In this document: positions 56,039 to 64,000 of the stretch, in pieces
Layout: each line of letters starts with the position of its first letter
Position numbering within the stretch: position 1 is the stretch's first letter
NCBI GenBank assembly: GCA_024636475.1
Contig: JAGXHA010000088.1
Location: 1 to 64,000 of the forward strand
DNA: 64,000 nt
Origin: Roseobacter sp.
Lineage (GTDB): Bacteria > Pseudomonadota > Alphaproteobacteria > Rhodobacterales > Rhodobacteraceae
Direction: 5' to 3'
Notes under the pieces: generated by a model
Told to the model about the DNA's origin: nothing
The model's database searches: none
What the model saw: the letters and a program-made list of their open reading frames with translations, nothing else
Position numbers and translations under genes: made by a program

Positions 56039-57726
56039 GTGCGATGCTAACCGTCAAAGATCTGGCCGTGTCGTTCCAAACCCGTCGGGGCGAGGTTGAT
56101 GCTGTGCGTGGGATCAGTTTTGAGGTCTCCAAAGGTGAAATCCTAGGGATTGTGGGGGAAAGCGGGTCGGGTAAATCGGTCACGTCCTATGCCTTGATGC
56201 GCATCCTTGATGCAGGCGGCACGATCAAGGCAGGCGAGGCCACGTATTCGGGCCTTGACCTGCGTCGATCCGCAGAACGCGATATGCGTGACATCCGCGG
56301 TCGTGAAATTTCGATGATTTTCCAGAACCCGCGTGCAGCCTTGAACCCGATCCGCAAAGTGGGTCACCAGATCGAAGACGTGCTGCGCCATCACGCCCGC
56401 GCCACACGGTATGATGCACGGGCCAAGGCGATCGCCGCTCTTGAAGCGGTCAAGATCAAAGACGCGGAGGCACGCTATAACGCCTATCCGTTCGAGTTGT
56501 CAGGGGGCATGTGCCAACGCATCGTCTGTGCAATTGCGTTGGCCTGTGATCCGCGTCTGTTGATTGCGGATGAACCGACAACGGGGTTGGATATTACGAC
56601 ACAAAAGGCAGTTATGGACCTTGTCCGCGACCTGATCCGCGAACGTGAAATGAGCAGTATCCTGATTACCCATGACCTTGGCCTGGCCGCACAATATTGC
56701 GACCGAATCTTGGTGATGAAGGACGGGGTGATCGTTGAACAAGGCGACCCTGTGCAGATTTTCAGCACCCCGCAGCACCCCTATAGCCGCAAGCGGGTTG
56801 ACGCGACACCGCGTGCGGGGACGGGCGTGCGCAGTCTGCTACCGCCCGAAGACCGCAGCGCAGAGCCCATCCTGAAAATCAGTGATCAGCCGCTGCTGGA
56901 GGTGCGTGATCTGACCAAGACCTATGCAGGAAAATCCGGGCCGGTTCACGCGGTCAAGGGTATCTCATTTACCGTAAATCAGGGCCAATGCGTAGGTCTT
57001 GTGGGGGAGAGTGGGTGCGGGAAATCAACGACGTCAGAAATTCTGGTGCGCTTGATGGATGCGACCAGCGGCGAAGTCATCTTTGATGGCGATGATATTG
57101 CCCGCGTTCCAGCGCGTGCTTTTGCCAAGGACCGCCGTCGCGCTGATATCCAGATGGTTTTTCAAGACGCCACTGACAGCCTTAATCCGCGCCATACGGC
57201 ACGACAAACCATTGCAGAACCGTTGCGCCGCTTGGGCAGAATGCGGGGTGCGAAACTAACGGCAAGGATCGAGGAATTGGCGATACTTGTCGGTCTGCCG
57301 TTGTCTTTGCTTGACCGCTTTCCGCACCAGCTTTCTGGCGGTCAAAAGGCGCGGGTGGGGATCGCGCGTGCCGTGGCGCTCGAACCGAAGTTCCTTATTC
57401 TTGACGAGCCGACAGCCGCCTTGGACGTCTCTATTCAGGCGGTTGTTCTGAACCTGCTGGTTGATCTGCGTGCCAAGCTGGGGCTAAGCTATCTGTCTGT
57501 CAGCCATGATCTGCATGTTGTGCGCCTGTTGTGTGATCATGTGATTGTGATGAAAGATGGTGAAATCGTTGAACAAGGACCTGCGCAAGACGTCATGTCC
57601 AACCCGCAAAGCGACTATACCAAATCGCTGCTTGCCGCGGCACCCAAACCGCCACAACGTCGCGTTATAACTGAAGAAAACGACCTGGAGAATATCAATG
57701 CTGACGCAGTTGCCCTTCACGCTTGA
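56035..57726 (+). CDS. Dipeptide-type ABC transporter, fused DppD-DppF ATPase
   Basis: A 563-residue protein with two complete ATPase domains. Domain 1 has Walker A GESGSGKS, signature LSGGMCQR and Walker B LLIADEPTTGLD. Domain 2 (from about 285) has GESGCGKS, LSGGQKAR and [12 protein letters not shown]. Fused forms are typical of GsiA-like importers. Its end overlaps the allophanate hydrolase start by 29 bp, tying transport to catabolism. Confidence 0.93.
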   Translation: MSAMLTVKDLAVSFQTRRGEVDAVRGISFEVSKGEILGIVGESGSGKSVTSYALMRILDAGGTIKAGEATYSGLDLRRSAERDMRDIRGREISMIFQNPRAALNPIRKVGHQIEDVLRHHARATRYDARAKAIAALEAVKIKDAEARYNAYPFELSGGMCQRIVCAIALACDPRLLIADEPTTGLDITTQKAVMDLVRDLIREREMSSILITHDLGLAAQYCDRILVMKDGVIVEQGDPVQIFSTPQHPYSRKRVDATPRAGTGVRSLLPPEDRSAEPILKISDQPLLEVRDLTKTYAGKSGPVHAVKGISFTVNQGQCVGLVGESGCGKSTTSEILVRLMDATSGEVIFDGDDIARVPARAFAKDRRRADIQMVFQDATDSLNPRHTARQTIAEPLRRLGRMRGAKLTARIEELAILVGLPLSLLDRFPHQLSGGQKARVGIARAVALEPKFLILDEPTAALDVSIQAVVLNLLVDLRAKLGLSYLSVSHDLHVVRLLCDHVIVMKDGEIVEQGPAQDVMSNPQSDYTKSLLAAAPKPPQRRVITEENDLENINADAVALHA

Positions 57727-59503
57727 AGCCCTTCAAAAGGCCTATGCGAGCGGCGTCTCACCCGTTGCTGTGATCGATGAAATTTTTGCGCGCCTTGCCG
57801 CAATCAATGATCCGTGCATCTTTATCCATCTGCGCGACATCGACAGCCTGCGTGCAGAGGCCAAAGCGCTGGGACCCTATGACCCTAGCAAGCCGCTTTG
57901 GGGCATTCCTTATGCAGCCAAAGACAATATCGACGTGGCAGGCATTGAAACAACGGCCGGTTGCCCGGCTTATGCCTATACCCCCCAAGAGGATGCCTTT
58001 GTGATCGCCAAGCTGCGGGCGGCAGGGGCGCTGATGATCGGCAAAACCAACCTTGATCAATTCGCCACCGGCCTTGTGGGCGTGAGAACACCTTACGGTG
58101 CGCCCCTCAACGCAGTTGACCCTAAGATCGTGCCGGGCGGGTCTTCGGGCGGTTCTGGTGTGATCGTGGGGCATGGCATTGTGACATTCTCGCTTGGCAC
58201 GGATACGGCAGGGTCGGGCAGGGTGCCTGCCGCTTTGAACAATATTGTCGGTCTCAAGCCCAGTTTGGGCGCGTTGTCGGCCAGCGGCGTTGTGCCCGCC
58301 TGCCGCACCTTGGACACCGTTTCAATCTTTGCGCTGACCGTTGATGACGCCTATGCGGTTTTTGCTGTCGCGCGCGGTTTTGATCTGGCAGATGCCTATT
58401 CCAAACCTTTGAAGCACGAGGCGCTGACAAAACCTGTGGCACCGATGCAGGTGGGGGTGCCAGATGCCGCCACCATCGAATTTTTCGGTGATGATATCCA
58501 AAAAGAGTCCTTCGACCGGGATGTCGCGGTGTTGGCTGCATCGGGTGCCACCATTCGGTATCTCGATTTCAAACCACTCTATGCGATCGCGCAGATGCTG
58601 TATGAAGGCGCTTGGGTTGCAGAGCGTTATACGGTCATTGACACCCTCTTGGCGACAAACCCTGATGCGATCTATCCGGTGACGCGTAAAATAATCTCCC
58701 ATGCCGAAAGCATGTCTGCGGCGGATGCTTTCAAGGGGATTTACAAGCTGGCAGAGTTGAAACGCGCGGCTGAACCGATGTTGGAAGGGCTTGATATGCT
58801 CTGCGTACCGACGATCCCGACGTTTTATTCCGTTGCTAATCTTGAAGCGGATCCTGTCACGCCAAATTCAAACTATGGCACCTATACGAATTTTGTGAAC
58901 CTGCTTGATATGTGCGGCATAGCTGTCCCAACCGCCCCCCGTAGCGATGGCAGGCCGGGCAGTGTAACGCTTTTGGCTGGTGCAGGTCAGGACGCCGCCG
59001 TCGCTGCAGTTGCACGTGGCTTTGAAGCGGACTGCCTGCGCAATATGGGGGCCACCGCACATCCCGTGCAAAAGCCAGCGCCGCTGCCTGAGGCGGCATC
59101 TGATCGCATTGAGCTTGCGGTCTGCGGTGCCCACATGACCGGGTTGCCGCTGAACTGGCAGTTGAAGGATCTGGGGGCGACATTCGTGCGCAAGGCGCAA
59201 AGCTCTGCTGATTACAAGTTCTACGCACTCGCCGGTGGTCCGCCAGACCGGCCCGGAATGGTACGATCCGAAGGACCTGATACGCGGGCTGTCGCGCTGG
59301 AGGTCTGGTCGCTTCCAAAGGCCGGTTTCGGGGCTTTCATGGCGGGCATCCCGTCCCCCTTGGGGATTGGGACTGTCGAATTGTCGGATGGCGCTTTTGT
59401 GAAAGGGTTCATTTGCGAAGCCATCGGCACAAAAGGGGCCACAGACATTACCCATCTCGGGGACTGGCGCGCTTATCTGGCGCAAAAGGCTGTGCCGGCA
59501 TGA
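57698..59503 (+). CDS. atzF: Allophanate hydrolase
   Basis: A 601-residue enzyme converting allophanate to two ammonia and two CO2. The amidase-signature domain (1 to about 440) has the Ser-cisSer-Lys triad: Lys in IPYAAKDNIDVAG, the GGSSGGSG loop, and the nucleophile in GTDTAGSGRVPAA. The C-terminal AtzF-specific domain (about 460-600, from ELAVCGAHMTGLPLN) is present. That domain distinguishes it from ordinary amidases. GGAG lies upstream within the ATPase gene. It is not fused to urea carboxylase, so allophanate should come from another route, such as biuret. Confidence 0.94.
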   Translation: MLTQLPFTLEALQKAYASGVSPVAVIDEIFARLAAINDPCIFIHLRDIDSLRAEAKALGPYDPSKPLWGIPYAAKDNIDVAGIETTAGCPAYAYTPQEDAFVIAKLRAAGALMIGKTNLDQFATGLVGVRTPYGAPLNAVDPKIVPGGSSGGSGVIVGHGIVTFSLGTDTAGSGRVPAALNNIVGLKPSLGALSASGVVPACRTLDTVSIFALTVDDAYAVFAVARGFDLADAYSKPLKHEALTKPVAPMQVGVPDAATIEFFGDDIQKESFDRDVAVLAASGATIRYLDFKPLYAIAQMLYEGAWVAERYTVIDTLLATNPDAIYPVTRKIISHAESMSAADAFKGIYKLAELKRAAEPMLEGLDMLCVPTIPTFYSVANLEADPVTPNSNYGTYTNFVNLLDMCGIAVPTAPRSDGRPGSVTLLAGAGQDAAVAAVARGFEADCLRNMGATAHPVQKPAPLPEAASDRIELAVCGAHMTGLPLNWQLKDLGATFVRKAQSSADYKFYALAGGPPDRPGMVRSEGPDTRAVALEVWSLPKAGFGAFMAGIPSPLGIGTVELSDGAFVKGFICEAIGTKGATDITHLGDWRAYLAQKAVPA

Positions 59504-59973
59504 CATCGCAAGTTGAAAAGCGATTGGAAGTATTGGGCCTTGAACTGCCGCCCGATTGGACGCCACGCGGGCAGTTCCTTCCGTTTCGCAAGGATGGGGC
59601 GGTTATCTATTTATCCGGTCAAATCTGCGAGTGGGATGGCGAGGTCACCCACGTCGGGCCTGTTTTGGACACGCCCGAAGCGATTGTGGCTGCGCGCGAA
59701 GCTGCAAAAATCTGTGCGCTGAACCTGATCTACCGCCTGCGCGAAGCCTGCGATGGCGATCTTGATCGGGTCGATGTTGTTTTGCGGCTGGGCGGCTTTG
59801 TGAATTGCCAGTCAGGCTTTCCGCATAGCCCTGCTGTGATCAACGGCGCGACCGAAGTTTTTATCGCGCTGTTCGGAGATCGTGGCTGGCATGCGCGTAC
59901 CGCCGTTGGCGTGTCGGGGCTGCCGGGAAATGCCTCGGTAGAAGTGGATGCGATTGTGCTGCTCAAGACCTAA
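59500..59973 (+). CDS. RidA family protein
   Basis: A 157-residue YjgF/YER057c/UK114 protein, a group that deaminates reactive enamines/imines. The conserved arginine of active deaminases is present in HARTAVGVSGLPGNASVEVDAIVLL. The typical LSGQI segment occurs near residue 35. ATG 59500 overlaps the atzF stop (ATGA), and the upstream in-frame ATG 59413 lies inside atzF. It converges with the amidase gene, overlapping it by 4 bp at the stops. Confidence 0.88.
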   Translation: MTSQVEKRLEVLGLELPPDWTPRGQFLPFRKDGAVIYLSGQICEWDGEVTHVGPVLDTPEAIVAAREAAKICALNLIYRLREACDGDLDRVDVVLRLGGFVNCQSGFPHSPAVINGATEVFIALFGDRGWHARTAVGVSGLPGNASVEVDAIVLLKT

Positions 59974-61211
59974 AGGCCCGGCGCTTGGGGCAGGGGGCGT
60001 GGTGGGCCTTGCGCTTCCAACCGAGACGCAATCGACAACAGTTTCGCATCCTGACCCGGTTTCGCGGCCAGCATCACAGAGCGCGGGCGTCCAAGGCGGT
60101 CCAAGCCCCAGGGTAAACAGATCAGTGGGCCACCAAATACCGTCCAGGGTGTCAGCCAGTCCTGATATCCGGTGGTGCCGTCAATCAGCGGCGCGCCGTC
60201 AGGCACGGGCAAGGTCAGGACCGCGTCAACATCCGCAAGACCCGCCCAAAACGTGGCTTTTGCCGATGCCAGAAAACCGGCAGCCTGTGCGGCTTCATCG
60301 GCCGAAATCGCCGTACCGGCCCGCAAGCCCGCCAGGAATTTAGGCTTCAGCACATCGGCGCGGCGGTCAGACAGCATCGCCCCATGGGCCATTGCGGCTT
60401 CATAATTCATCAAAATGCGATGTGCCGCGACGATCTGTTCAACTTCAATCTGCAACGCTGTTTTGTGCGTCGACATAGAAAATGCCTCACATGCGTCTGC
60501 GGCTTCATGCAGCGCAGTCACTGTGTCTTGGCATGGGACCACCACATCGCTATCCCAAAGCCCGCAAAGCAAGTTCAGTTCTGCCGACGCGAGCGGTTTC
60601 ACGTCTGACGGGGCCATTACTGCAAATGCCTCATGCGCCAGTGAGACCGATCCGGCGATAATGCCGACTGTATCGAAACTGGGGGCCAGCGGTGTCACGC
60701 CAGCATTAGACAAGATGCCGTAGGACGGCTTGAACCCGACAACGCCGCAATAGGCGGCAGGGCGGCACAGCGATCCGGCGGTTTGGGTTCCAAGGGCGAT
60801 ATCCACCAACCCGGCAGCGACAGCGGCACCAGACCCGCTGCTGGACCCACCGGGTGTGCGGTTCAAATCAAAAGGATTGCGACATGCGGTCGGATCGGTA
60901 AAGGCGAATTCCGTGGTCGTCGTCTTGCCGACGATCTGCGCACCCGCAGCACGCAAGGCAGCAACAACAGGCGCATCATGGGGTGCAACGGCGGCCTCCT
61001 TGCACGTTTCGCTGCCATTTCGTGTCGCAAAGCCTGCGACATCGATGATATCTTTAACCCCGACTGTCAGGCCAGTAAGCCGATCCTTGACGCCCGAATG
61101 TGCAATTTTTTCGGGGTCGCAAAGGGCGGCAAAAGCGTGGATATGCGGTTCCCAAAGATCAGTTCCTTGGTGGAACCGATTGGCCGTTTTCTGGTCATTC
61201 CGGTTGGTCAT
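59970..61211 (-). CDS. Amidase-signature family hydrolase
   Basis: A 413-residue amidase. The triad is visible: Lys in VGVKDIIDVAG, cis-Ser in TPGGSSSGSGAAVA, and nucleophile Ser in GTQTAGSLCRPAA. The preferred start is ATG 61211, one base overlapping the stop of the coupled 62-residue protein (TGATG), over the TTG at 61214. The substrate is unknown; position in the island suggests a ureide or carboxyamide. Confidence 0.88.
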   Translation of the reverse strand: MTNRNDQKTANRFHQGTDLWEPHIHAFAALCDPEKIAHSGVKDRLTGLTVGVKDIIDVAGFATRNGSETCKEAAVAPHDAPVVAALRAAGAQIVGKTTTTEFAFTDPTACRNPFDLNRTPGGSSSGSGAAVAAGLVDIALGTQTAGSLCRPAAYCGVVGFKPSYGILSNAGVTPLAPSFDTVGIIAGSVSLAHEAFAVMAPSDVKPLASAELNLLCGLWDSDVVVPCQDTVTALHEAADACEAFSMSTHKTALQIEVEQIVAAHRILMNYEAAMAHGAMLSDRRADVLKPKFLAGLRAGTAISADEAAQAAGFLASAKATFWAGLADVDAVLTLPVPDGAPLIDGTTGYQDWLTPWTVFGGPLICLPWGLDRLGRPRSVMLAAKPGQDAKLLSIASRLEAQGPPRPLPQAPGL

Positions 61212-61399
61212 CAAACGTCTCTGGCCACGCCAATCAACACGCGCGGCAGAGCATCAACAATGTTTTGTGCCTCGATACTTCCCGCTTCGTCTTCGACCTG
61301 CTTTTGCCAATGCAGCCATGGCAGCTTGATCATGGGGATATCACCTGCCTGATCTCTGCCAACGTTGTGACAACCTTTCGGCCCTTTAGCGTCGCTCAT
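61211..61399 (-). CDS. Small 62-residue protein coupled to an amidase, function unknown
   Basis: It has a good ribosome-binding site (AGGAG 7 bp before ATG 61399) and its stop overlaps the amidase start as TGATG, so translation is probably real. The sequence (MSDAKGPKGCHNVGRD... ending LPRVLIGVARDV) shows no domain I recognise. Its place matches that of GatC-like partners such as AtzG/HpxX, which support AtzE/HpxY amidases, but the sequence does not resemble them closely. An accessory subunit is possible but unproven. Confidence 0.55.
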   Translation of the reverse strand: MSDAKGPKGCHNVGRDQAGDIPMIKLPWLHWQKQVEDEAGSIEAQNIVDALPRVLIGVARDV

Positions 61400-61472
61400 C
61401 GTTCATCTCCTGACATGCCGAGCATGGCAACGGCACAGCATGTTGACCACTGCTTTTATTGCAGCAATCCGA

Positions 61473-61485
61473 TGCAAAAAACGCA
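61473..61485. promoter_or_regulatory. LysR-type motif, copy 3 (amidase promoter)
   Basis: TGCAAAAAACGCA, identical to the copy at 52397, in the 89-bp gap upstream of the 62-residue protein and amidase. It suggests the same LysR regulator controls these genes. Confidence 0.6.
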
Positions 61486-61488
61486 CCC

Positions 61489-62673
61489 TCAGGTTTCTGA
61501 TCTGTCCTCTAGCGCCATCCCTATGGAGATAAGCTGTCGGTCCTGATCCTTGGCACCAATAATGCTTAGTCCAATGGGCCCTTCGTCGACAAAACCTGCC
61601 GGCATGGACAGTTGTGGCAAGCCGCTCAGGCCAGCGACACACAGCATTTCAAAGGCGCGCATGCGGAATTCATTCAGCGCGCTTTCAGGCGTGGTCCGCA
61701 GAGGTGCGGGGCCGGGACTGCTTGGCAGCACAAGAATGCTGTCAGGCGTTATGGTCTGGCGAATATGCGATTGAATGACGGCCCTTTGCGCATCTGCAGT
61801 TTCGAATGTTTCGCGATCAATCTGCGGCGCGATTTCAAAGCGTTCTTTGATGCCCGGTCCAAAATCTGGTTCTCTGAGTGCCGTGACCCAGTCCTTGTGG
61901 ACATTCCAGACCTCGAACGCCTGACAAATGCGGAAGGTTTCGCGCCAGTTGTCCAATCCATCCTGCGAGAGCAAGATCGGTGTGGCAGGCCCCATCAGCG
62001 CTTCGAGTTGAGCAAGTTTCGGCGCCACTGCTGCAATTGCGTCCGCACCCGCGCGTGCCCAGACATCCACAGGCAGCAAAAGCCGGGAGGGGGGCGTTCC
62101 GTCTGGGCAGTCAAATGACCGGGCCACGCGGTCCATCATCGCGGCCGACCTCGCAAACCATCCAACCGTGTCAAATGAATGGGTAAACGGCATTGTGCCA
62201 TCCAGCGTGATTTGGCCAAAGGTTGTCCGGATGCCCCAAACGCCGCAGAACGAAGCTGGGAGGCGTACCGATCCGCCTGTATCGCTGCCCAGTCCAACAT
62301 CTACCAGACCCGCGGCAACCGCTGCGGCAGATCCTGATGATGAACCGCCCGGAACGCGGCGTGGGTCTGCTGTATTTACCGGGGTCCCGTAGTGCGCATT
62401 CACACCCATCAGGCTGTAGGCCAGTTCATCGGTATGGGTCTTGCCGACCAGGCGGGCCCCTGCGTCAAGCAGTTTACATATCACAGGGGAATGGTGCTTT
62501 GCGACAGGATGGGTGCGCCCCCATTCGGGATTGCCGCACGCTGCCACGTGGCCCGCAACGTCAAAAATGTCCTTGGCCGCAAAAGAAACGCCATGAAGCG
62601 GACCAGTTGCCTGTCCTTCCAGCGTGAAAATGTCCGTAAAGGCGTTTACCGTATCTTCCATCGCATATTTCAT
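61489..62673 (-). CDS. Amidase-signature family hydrolase (AMI1-like)
   Basis: A 394-residue amidase. The triad is seen: Lys in FAAKDIFDVAG, VPGGSSSGSAAAVA, and the nucleophile in GSDTGGSVRLPASFCG. Several stretches (YGTPVNTADP, HSFDTVGWFAR) resemble plant AMI1 indole-acetamide hydrolases. Next to an AtzH/HpxZ-type gene, an HpxY/AtzE-like role on a ureide is equally possible. The frame extends far upstream through the neighbouring gene. ATG 62673 (or 62661) is chosen by position after AGTAGG. Confidence 0.85.
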   Translation of the reverse strand: MKYAMEDTVNAFTDIFTLEGQATGPLHGVSFAAKDIFDVAGHVAACGNPEWGRTHPVAKHHSPVICKLLDAGARLVGKTHTDELAYSLMGVNAHYGTPVNTADPRRVPGGSSSGSAAAVAAGLVDVGLGSDTGGSVRLPASFCGVWGIRTTFGQITLDGTMPFTHSFDTVGWFARSAAMMDRVARSFDCPDGTPPSRLLLPVDVWARAGADAIAAVAPKLAQLEALMGPATPILLSQDGLDNWRETFRICQAFEVWNVHKDWVTALREPDFGPGIKERFEIAPQIDRETFETADAQRAVIQSHIRQTITPDSILVLPSSPGPAPLRTTPESALNEFRMRAFEMLCVAGLSGLPQLSMPAGFVDEGPIGLSIIGAKDQDRQLISIGMALEDRSET

Positions 62674-62722
62674 CCTACTGGGGTCTCGATGTGGCTGATT
62701 GCAGTGCAACGTCGTTTTGTCG

Positions 62723-63100
62723 TTATTCATCCATCCACGAGACATGGGCCGCAACAATCTGCCATCGATTTTCAAGGCGCGCCCAACTGTGGCTCTGGCG
62801 TCCAACCCTGTGTTGGCCAGGCTTTGTGAATTCCGTATTGGCGGTCGCAAAGTCATGACCGAATGTCGTGATCACTGTCTTGCGCAAGCTACGTTCCAAC
62901 CCTTTCGAGGGCCGCGACTGCCGGAACGCAAGTATTTCTTTGTCGCCATGAAGGTTCTCTGTTTGACCGTAGCGGATGACATGCTCACTCGTCCAAAACA
63001 GACTGTCGAGGGTCTTGACGTCATTGTTCACAAGCGCGGCTTCATAGCGCTGAAATGCATCCGTGACCTCTGCGAGAATGGTCGGTATGTTGATGTCCAT
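62723..63100 (-). CDS. AtzH/HpxZ-type (DUF3225) protein
   Basis: A 125-residue SnoaL-like protein. It shows the family pattern AFQRYEAALVNNDVKTLDSLFW, RYGQTENLHG, FRQSRPSKGLERSLRKTVITTFG and the C-terminal RWQIVAAHVSWM. In this family AtzH decarboxylates 1,3-dicarboxyurea to allophanate, and HpxZ belongs to the oxalurate pathway. Both roles fit the presence of allophanate hydrolase and an HpxW-like gene. ATG 63100 is preferred over GTG 63127. It is divergent from the HpxW-like gene across 285 bp in which I see no gene. Confidence 0.88.
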   Translation of the reverse strand: MDINIPTILAEVTDAFQRYEAALVNNDVKTLDSLFWTSEHVIRYGQTENLHGDKEILAFRQSRPSKGLERSLRKTVITTFGHDFATANTEFTKPGQHRVGRQSHSWARLENRWQIVAAHVSWMDE

Positions 63101-63385
63101 GCGTGGAAAACTCTCTCTATGGGCCACTCAAACAACCTGTCTGAGACGGCTCGAATATAGGTCCGCAGTTTGCAAGGGCTGTAAAGTTTGACGCCTGTAA
63201 CGCGCGCTTATTCGATGTTTTTTCTGGCGTTCTCGCCCAAAGTGATCAAATGATGTGCATGGCAATGATCTGTTTGTGGCATTTTAAACGATGCCCGTGG
63301 ATGTTCTTGTGCCCGCGCTGATTAGTCTTTGCTACAAATATAAGCGGTCCCGACTTTGTCGCTGACCGGAAAATCGGAATATGAT

Positions 63386-64000
63386 ATGTTGAACTCATCT
63401 CTTGGCCTTAACGGTGGCATGACCGCCCCGCACCGCGCAGCTTCTCTTGCGGGGCGCGATATCCTTGCTGCGGGTGGCACTGCGATAGAGGCGATGGTGG
63501 CTGCCGCGGCGACCATCGCGGTTGTCTATCCGCACATGAACGGGATCGGGGGCGACGGGTTCTGGGTCATCAAACGGCGTGGTGAAGCACCCATCGGCAT
63601 CTCTGCATGCGGCACAGCAGCTGCGCTTGCGACGCCAGAATTCTATGCGAACAAAGGCCATCAAGACAGCATTCCGACAAGGGGTGGTCTGGCCGCATTG
63701 ACTGTTCCGGGAACAATCAGTGGCTGGGACAAGGCGCTGTCCTTGGTGCCACAAGAACGGCGGATGCCTTTGGCGCGGTTGCTAAAGGACGCGATCGGAC
63801 ATGCAAAGGGTGGTATCGCTGTTACAGGGAACCAAGCGGATTGCACGGCGGATAAGCTTGATACGTTGCGTGATGTGCCCGGGTTCGCCGAGACATATCT
63901 GATCGACGGGAATGCGCCTTTCGCTGGCCAGAAACTCGTACAGAAAGGTCTTGGTGAAACTTTCGAAAGCCTTGCTGAAAACGGGCTTCGCAGTTTTTAC
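63386..64000 (+). CDS. Gamma-glutamyltransferase family protein (HpxW-like oxamate amidohydrolase), 5' part
   Basis: An open frame of 205 codons running off the window end. It begins MLNSSLGLNGGMTAPHRAAS and includes AGGTAIEAMVAAAATIAVVYPHMNGIGGDGFWVI, typical of the HpxW-like branch of gamma-glutamyltransferases (Ntn-hydrolases, self-cleaving before a threonine further downstream). The catalytic threonine is beyond the window. Position opposite an HpxZ-like gene supports oxamate/oxalurate metabolism. An in-frame stop rules out the ATG at 63381. Confidence 0.82.
   Translation, partial: MLNSSLGLNGGMTAPHRAASLAGRDILAAGGTAIEAMVAAAATIAVVYPHMNGIGGDGFWVIKRRGEAPIGISACGTAAALATPEFYANKGHQDSIPTRGGLAALTVPGTISGWDKALSLVPQERRMPLARLLKDAIGHAKGGIAVTGNQADCTADKLDTLRDVPGFAETYLIDGNAPFAGQKLVQKGLGETFESLAENGLRSFY

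Noticed and set aside
61211..61399. Assignment of the 62-residue protein as AtzG/HpxX
   Set aside because: Position fits but the sequence does not resemble the AtzG/DUF4089 pattern as I recall it, so it is left as unknown.

Overview
The window looks like a chromosomal segment of a marine alphaproteobacterium of the roseobacter group (Rhodobacterales). The basis is the GC-rich coding style, the dense ATGA/TGATG start-stop overlaps, and a gene set typical of that group: a TRAP-type malonate operon, a Mur-type Fur regulator beside a sitABCD manganese/iron transporter, a rhizobial-style glpSTPQUV glycerol transporter with a DUF2160 membrane protein, and HflKC next to a Do-family protease. No phage, plasmid or CRISPR features were seen. 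The only mobile-element trace is a decayed IS3-family transposase tail at about 23.6-23.8 kb.

Layout. 0-5.3 kb: tRNA-Glu(UUC), recJ, glpX and hom on the minus strand, then a small lipoprotein divergent from a TetR regulator, with a perfect palindrome between them. 5.3-12.3 kb: scattered single enzymes (pirin, a 3-hydroxyisobutyrate dehydrogenase-type oxidoreductase, nitroreductase, GST-sdaA) and a type III polyketide synthase-methyltransferase pair. 12.4-18.7 kb: rpiA-gor, then hflK-hflC-degP, with a terminator after hflC and another after degP. 18.8-23.6 kb: a TetR regulator, mur, and a divergent sitABCD operon with two overlapping palindromes in the promoter region. 23.9-30.4 kb: matR divergent from matPQMAB (malonate uptake, malonyl-CoA synthesis and decarboxylation), with a recognisable MatR operator. 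30.7-43.8 kb: the glycerol regulon (glpD-S-T-P-Q-U-V-K plus an iron-type alcohol dehydrogenase), divergent from a glpR-like DeoR regulator. That regulator is followed by an orphan pair of permeases paralogous to GlpP and GlpQ.

43.9-64 kb is the most unusual part: about 20 kb devoted to compounds with carbamoyl or amide nitrogen. One tight minus-strand operon encodes a BMP-type ABC importer interleaved with a formamidase-like nitrilase, a biuret-hydrolase-like cysteine hydrolase, a second isochorismatase-fold hydrolase and a cupin. Divergent from its LysR regulator is a dipeptide-type ABC importer (substrate-binding gene frameshifted) leading into allophanate hydrolase and a RidA protein. Then come two amidase-signature enzymes, a coupled 62-residue protein of unknown function, an AtzH/HpxZ-type protein, and the start of an HpxW-type gamma-glutamyltransferase-family enzyme cut by the window end. 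A 13-bp motif with LysR-type T-N11-A geometry, TGCAAAAAAYGCA, is found in three of the intergenic regions of this block and suggests a single regulon.

Working model (inference): imported biuret-like, and perhaps triuret- or oxalurate-like, compounds are hydrolysed stepwise to allophanate, and AtzF releases ammonia and CO2. All three compound types can be derived from uric acid, so the island may be a scavenging system for uric-acid oxidation products.
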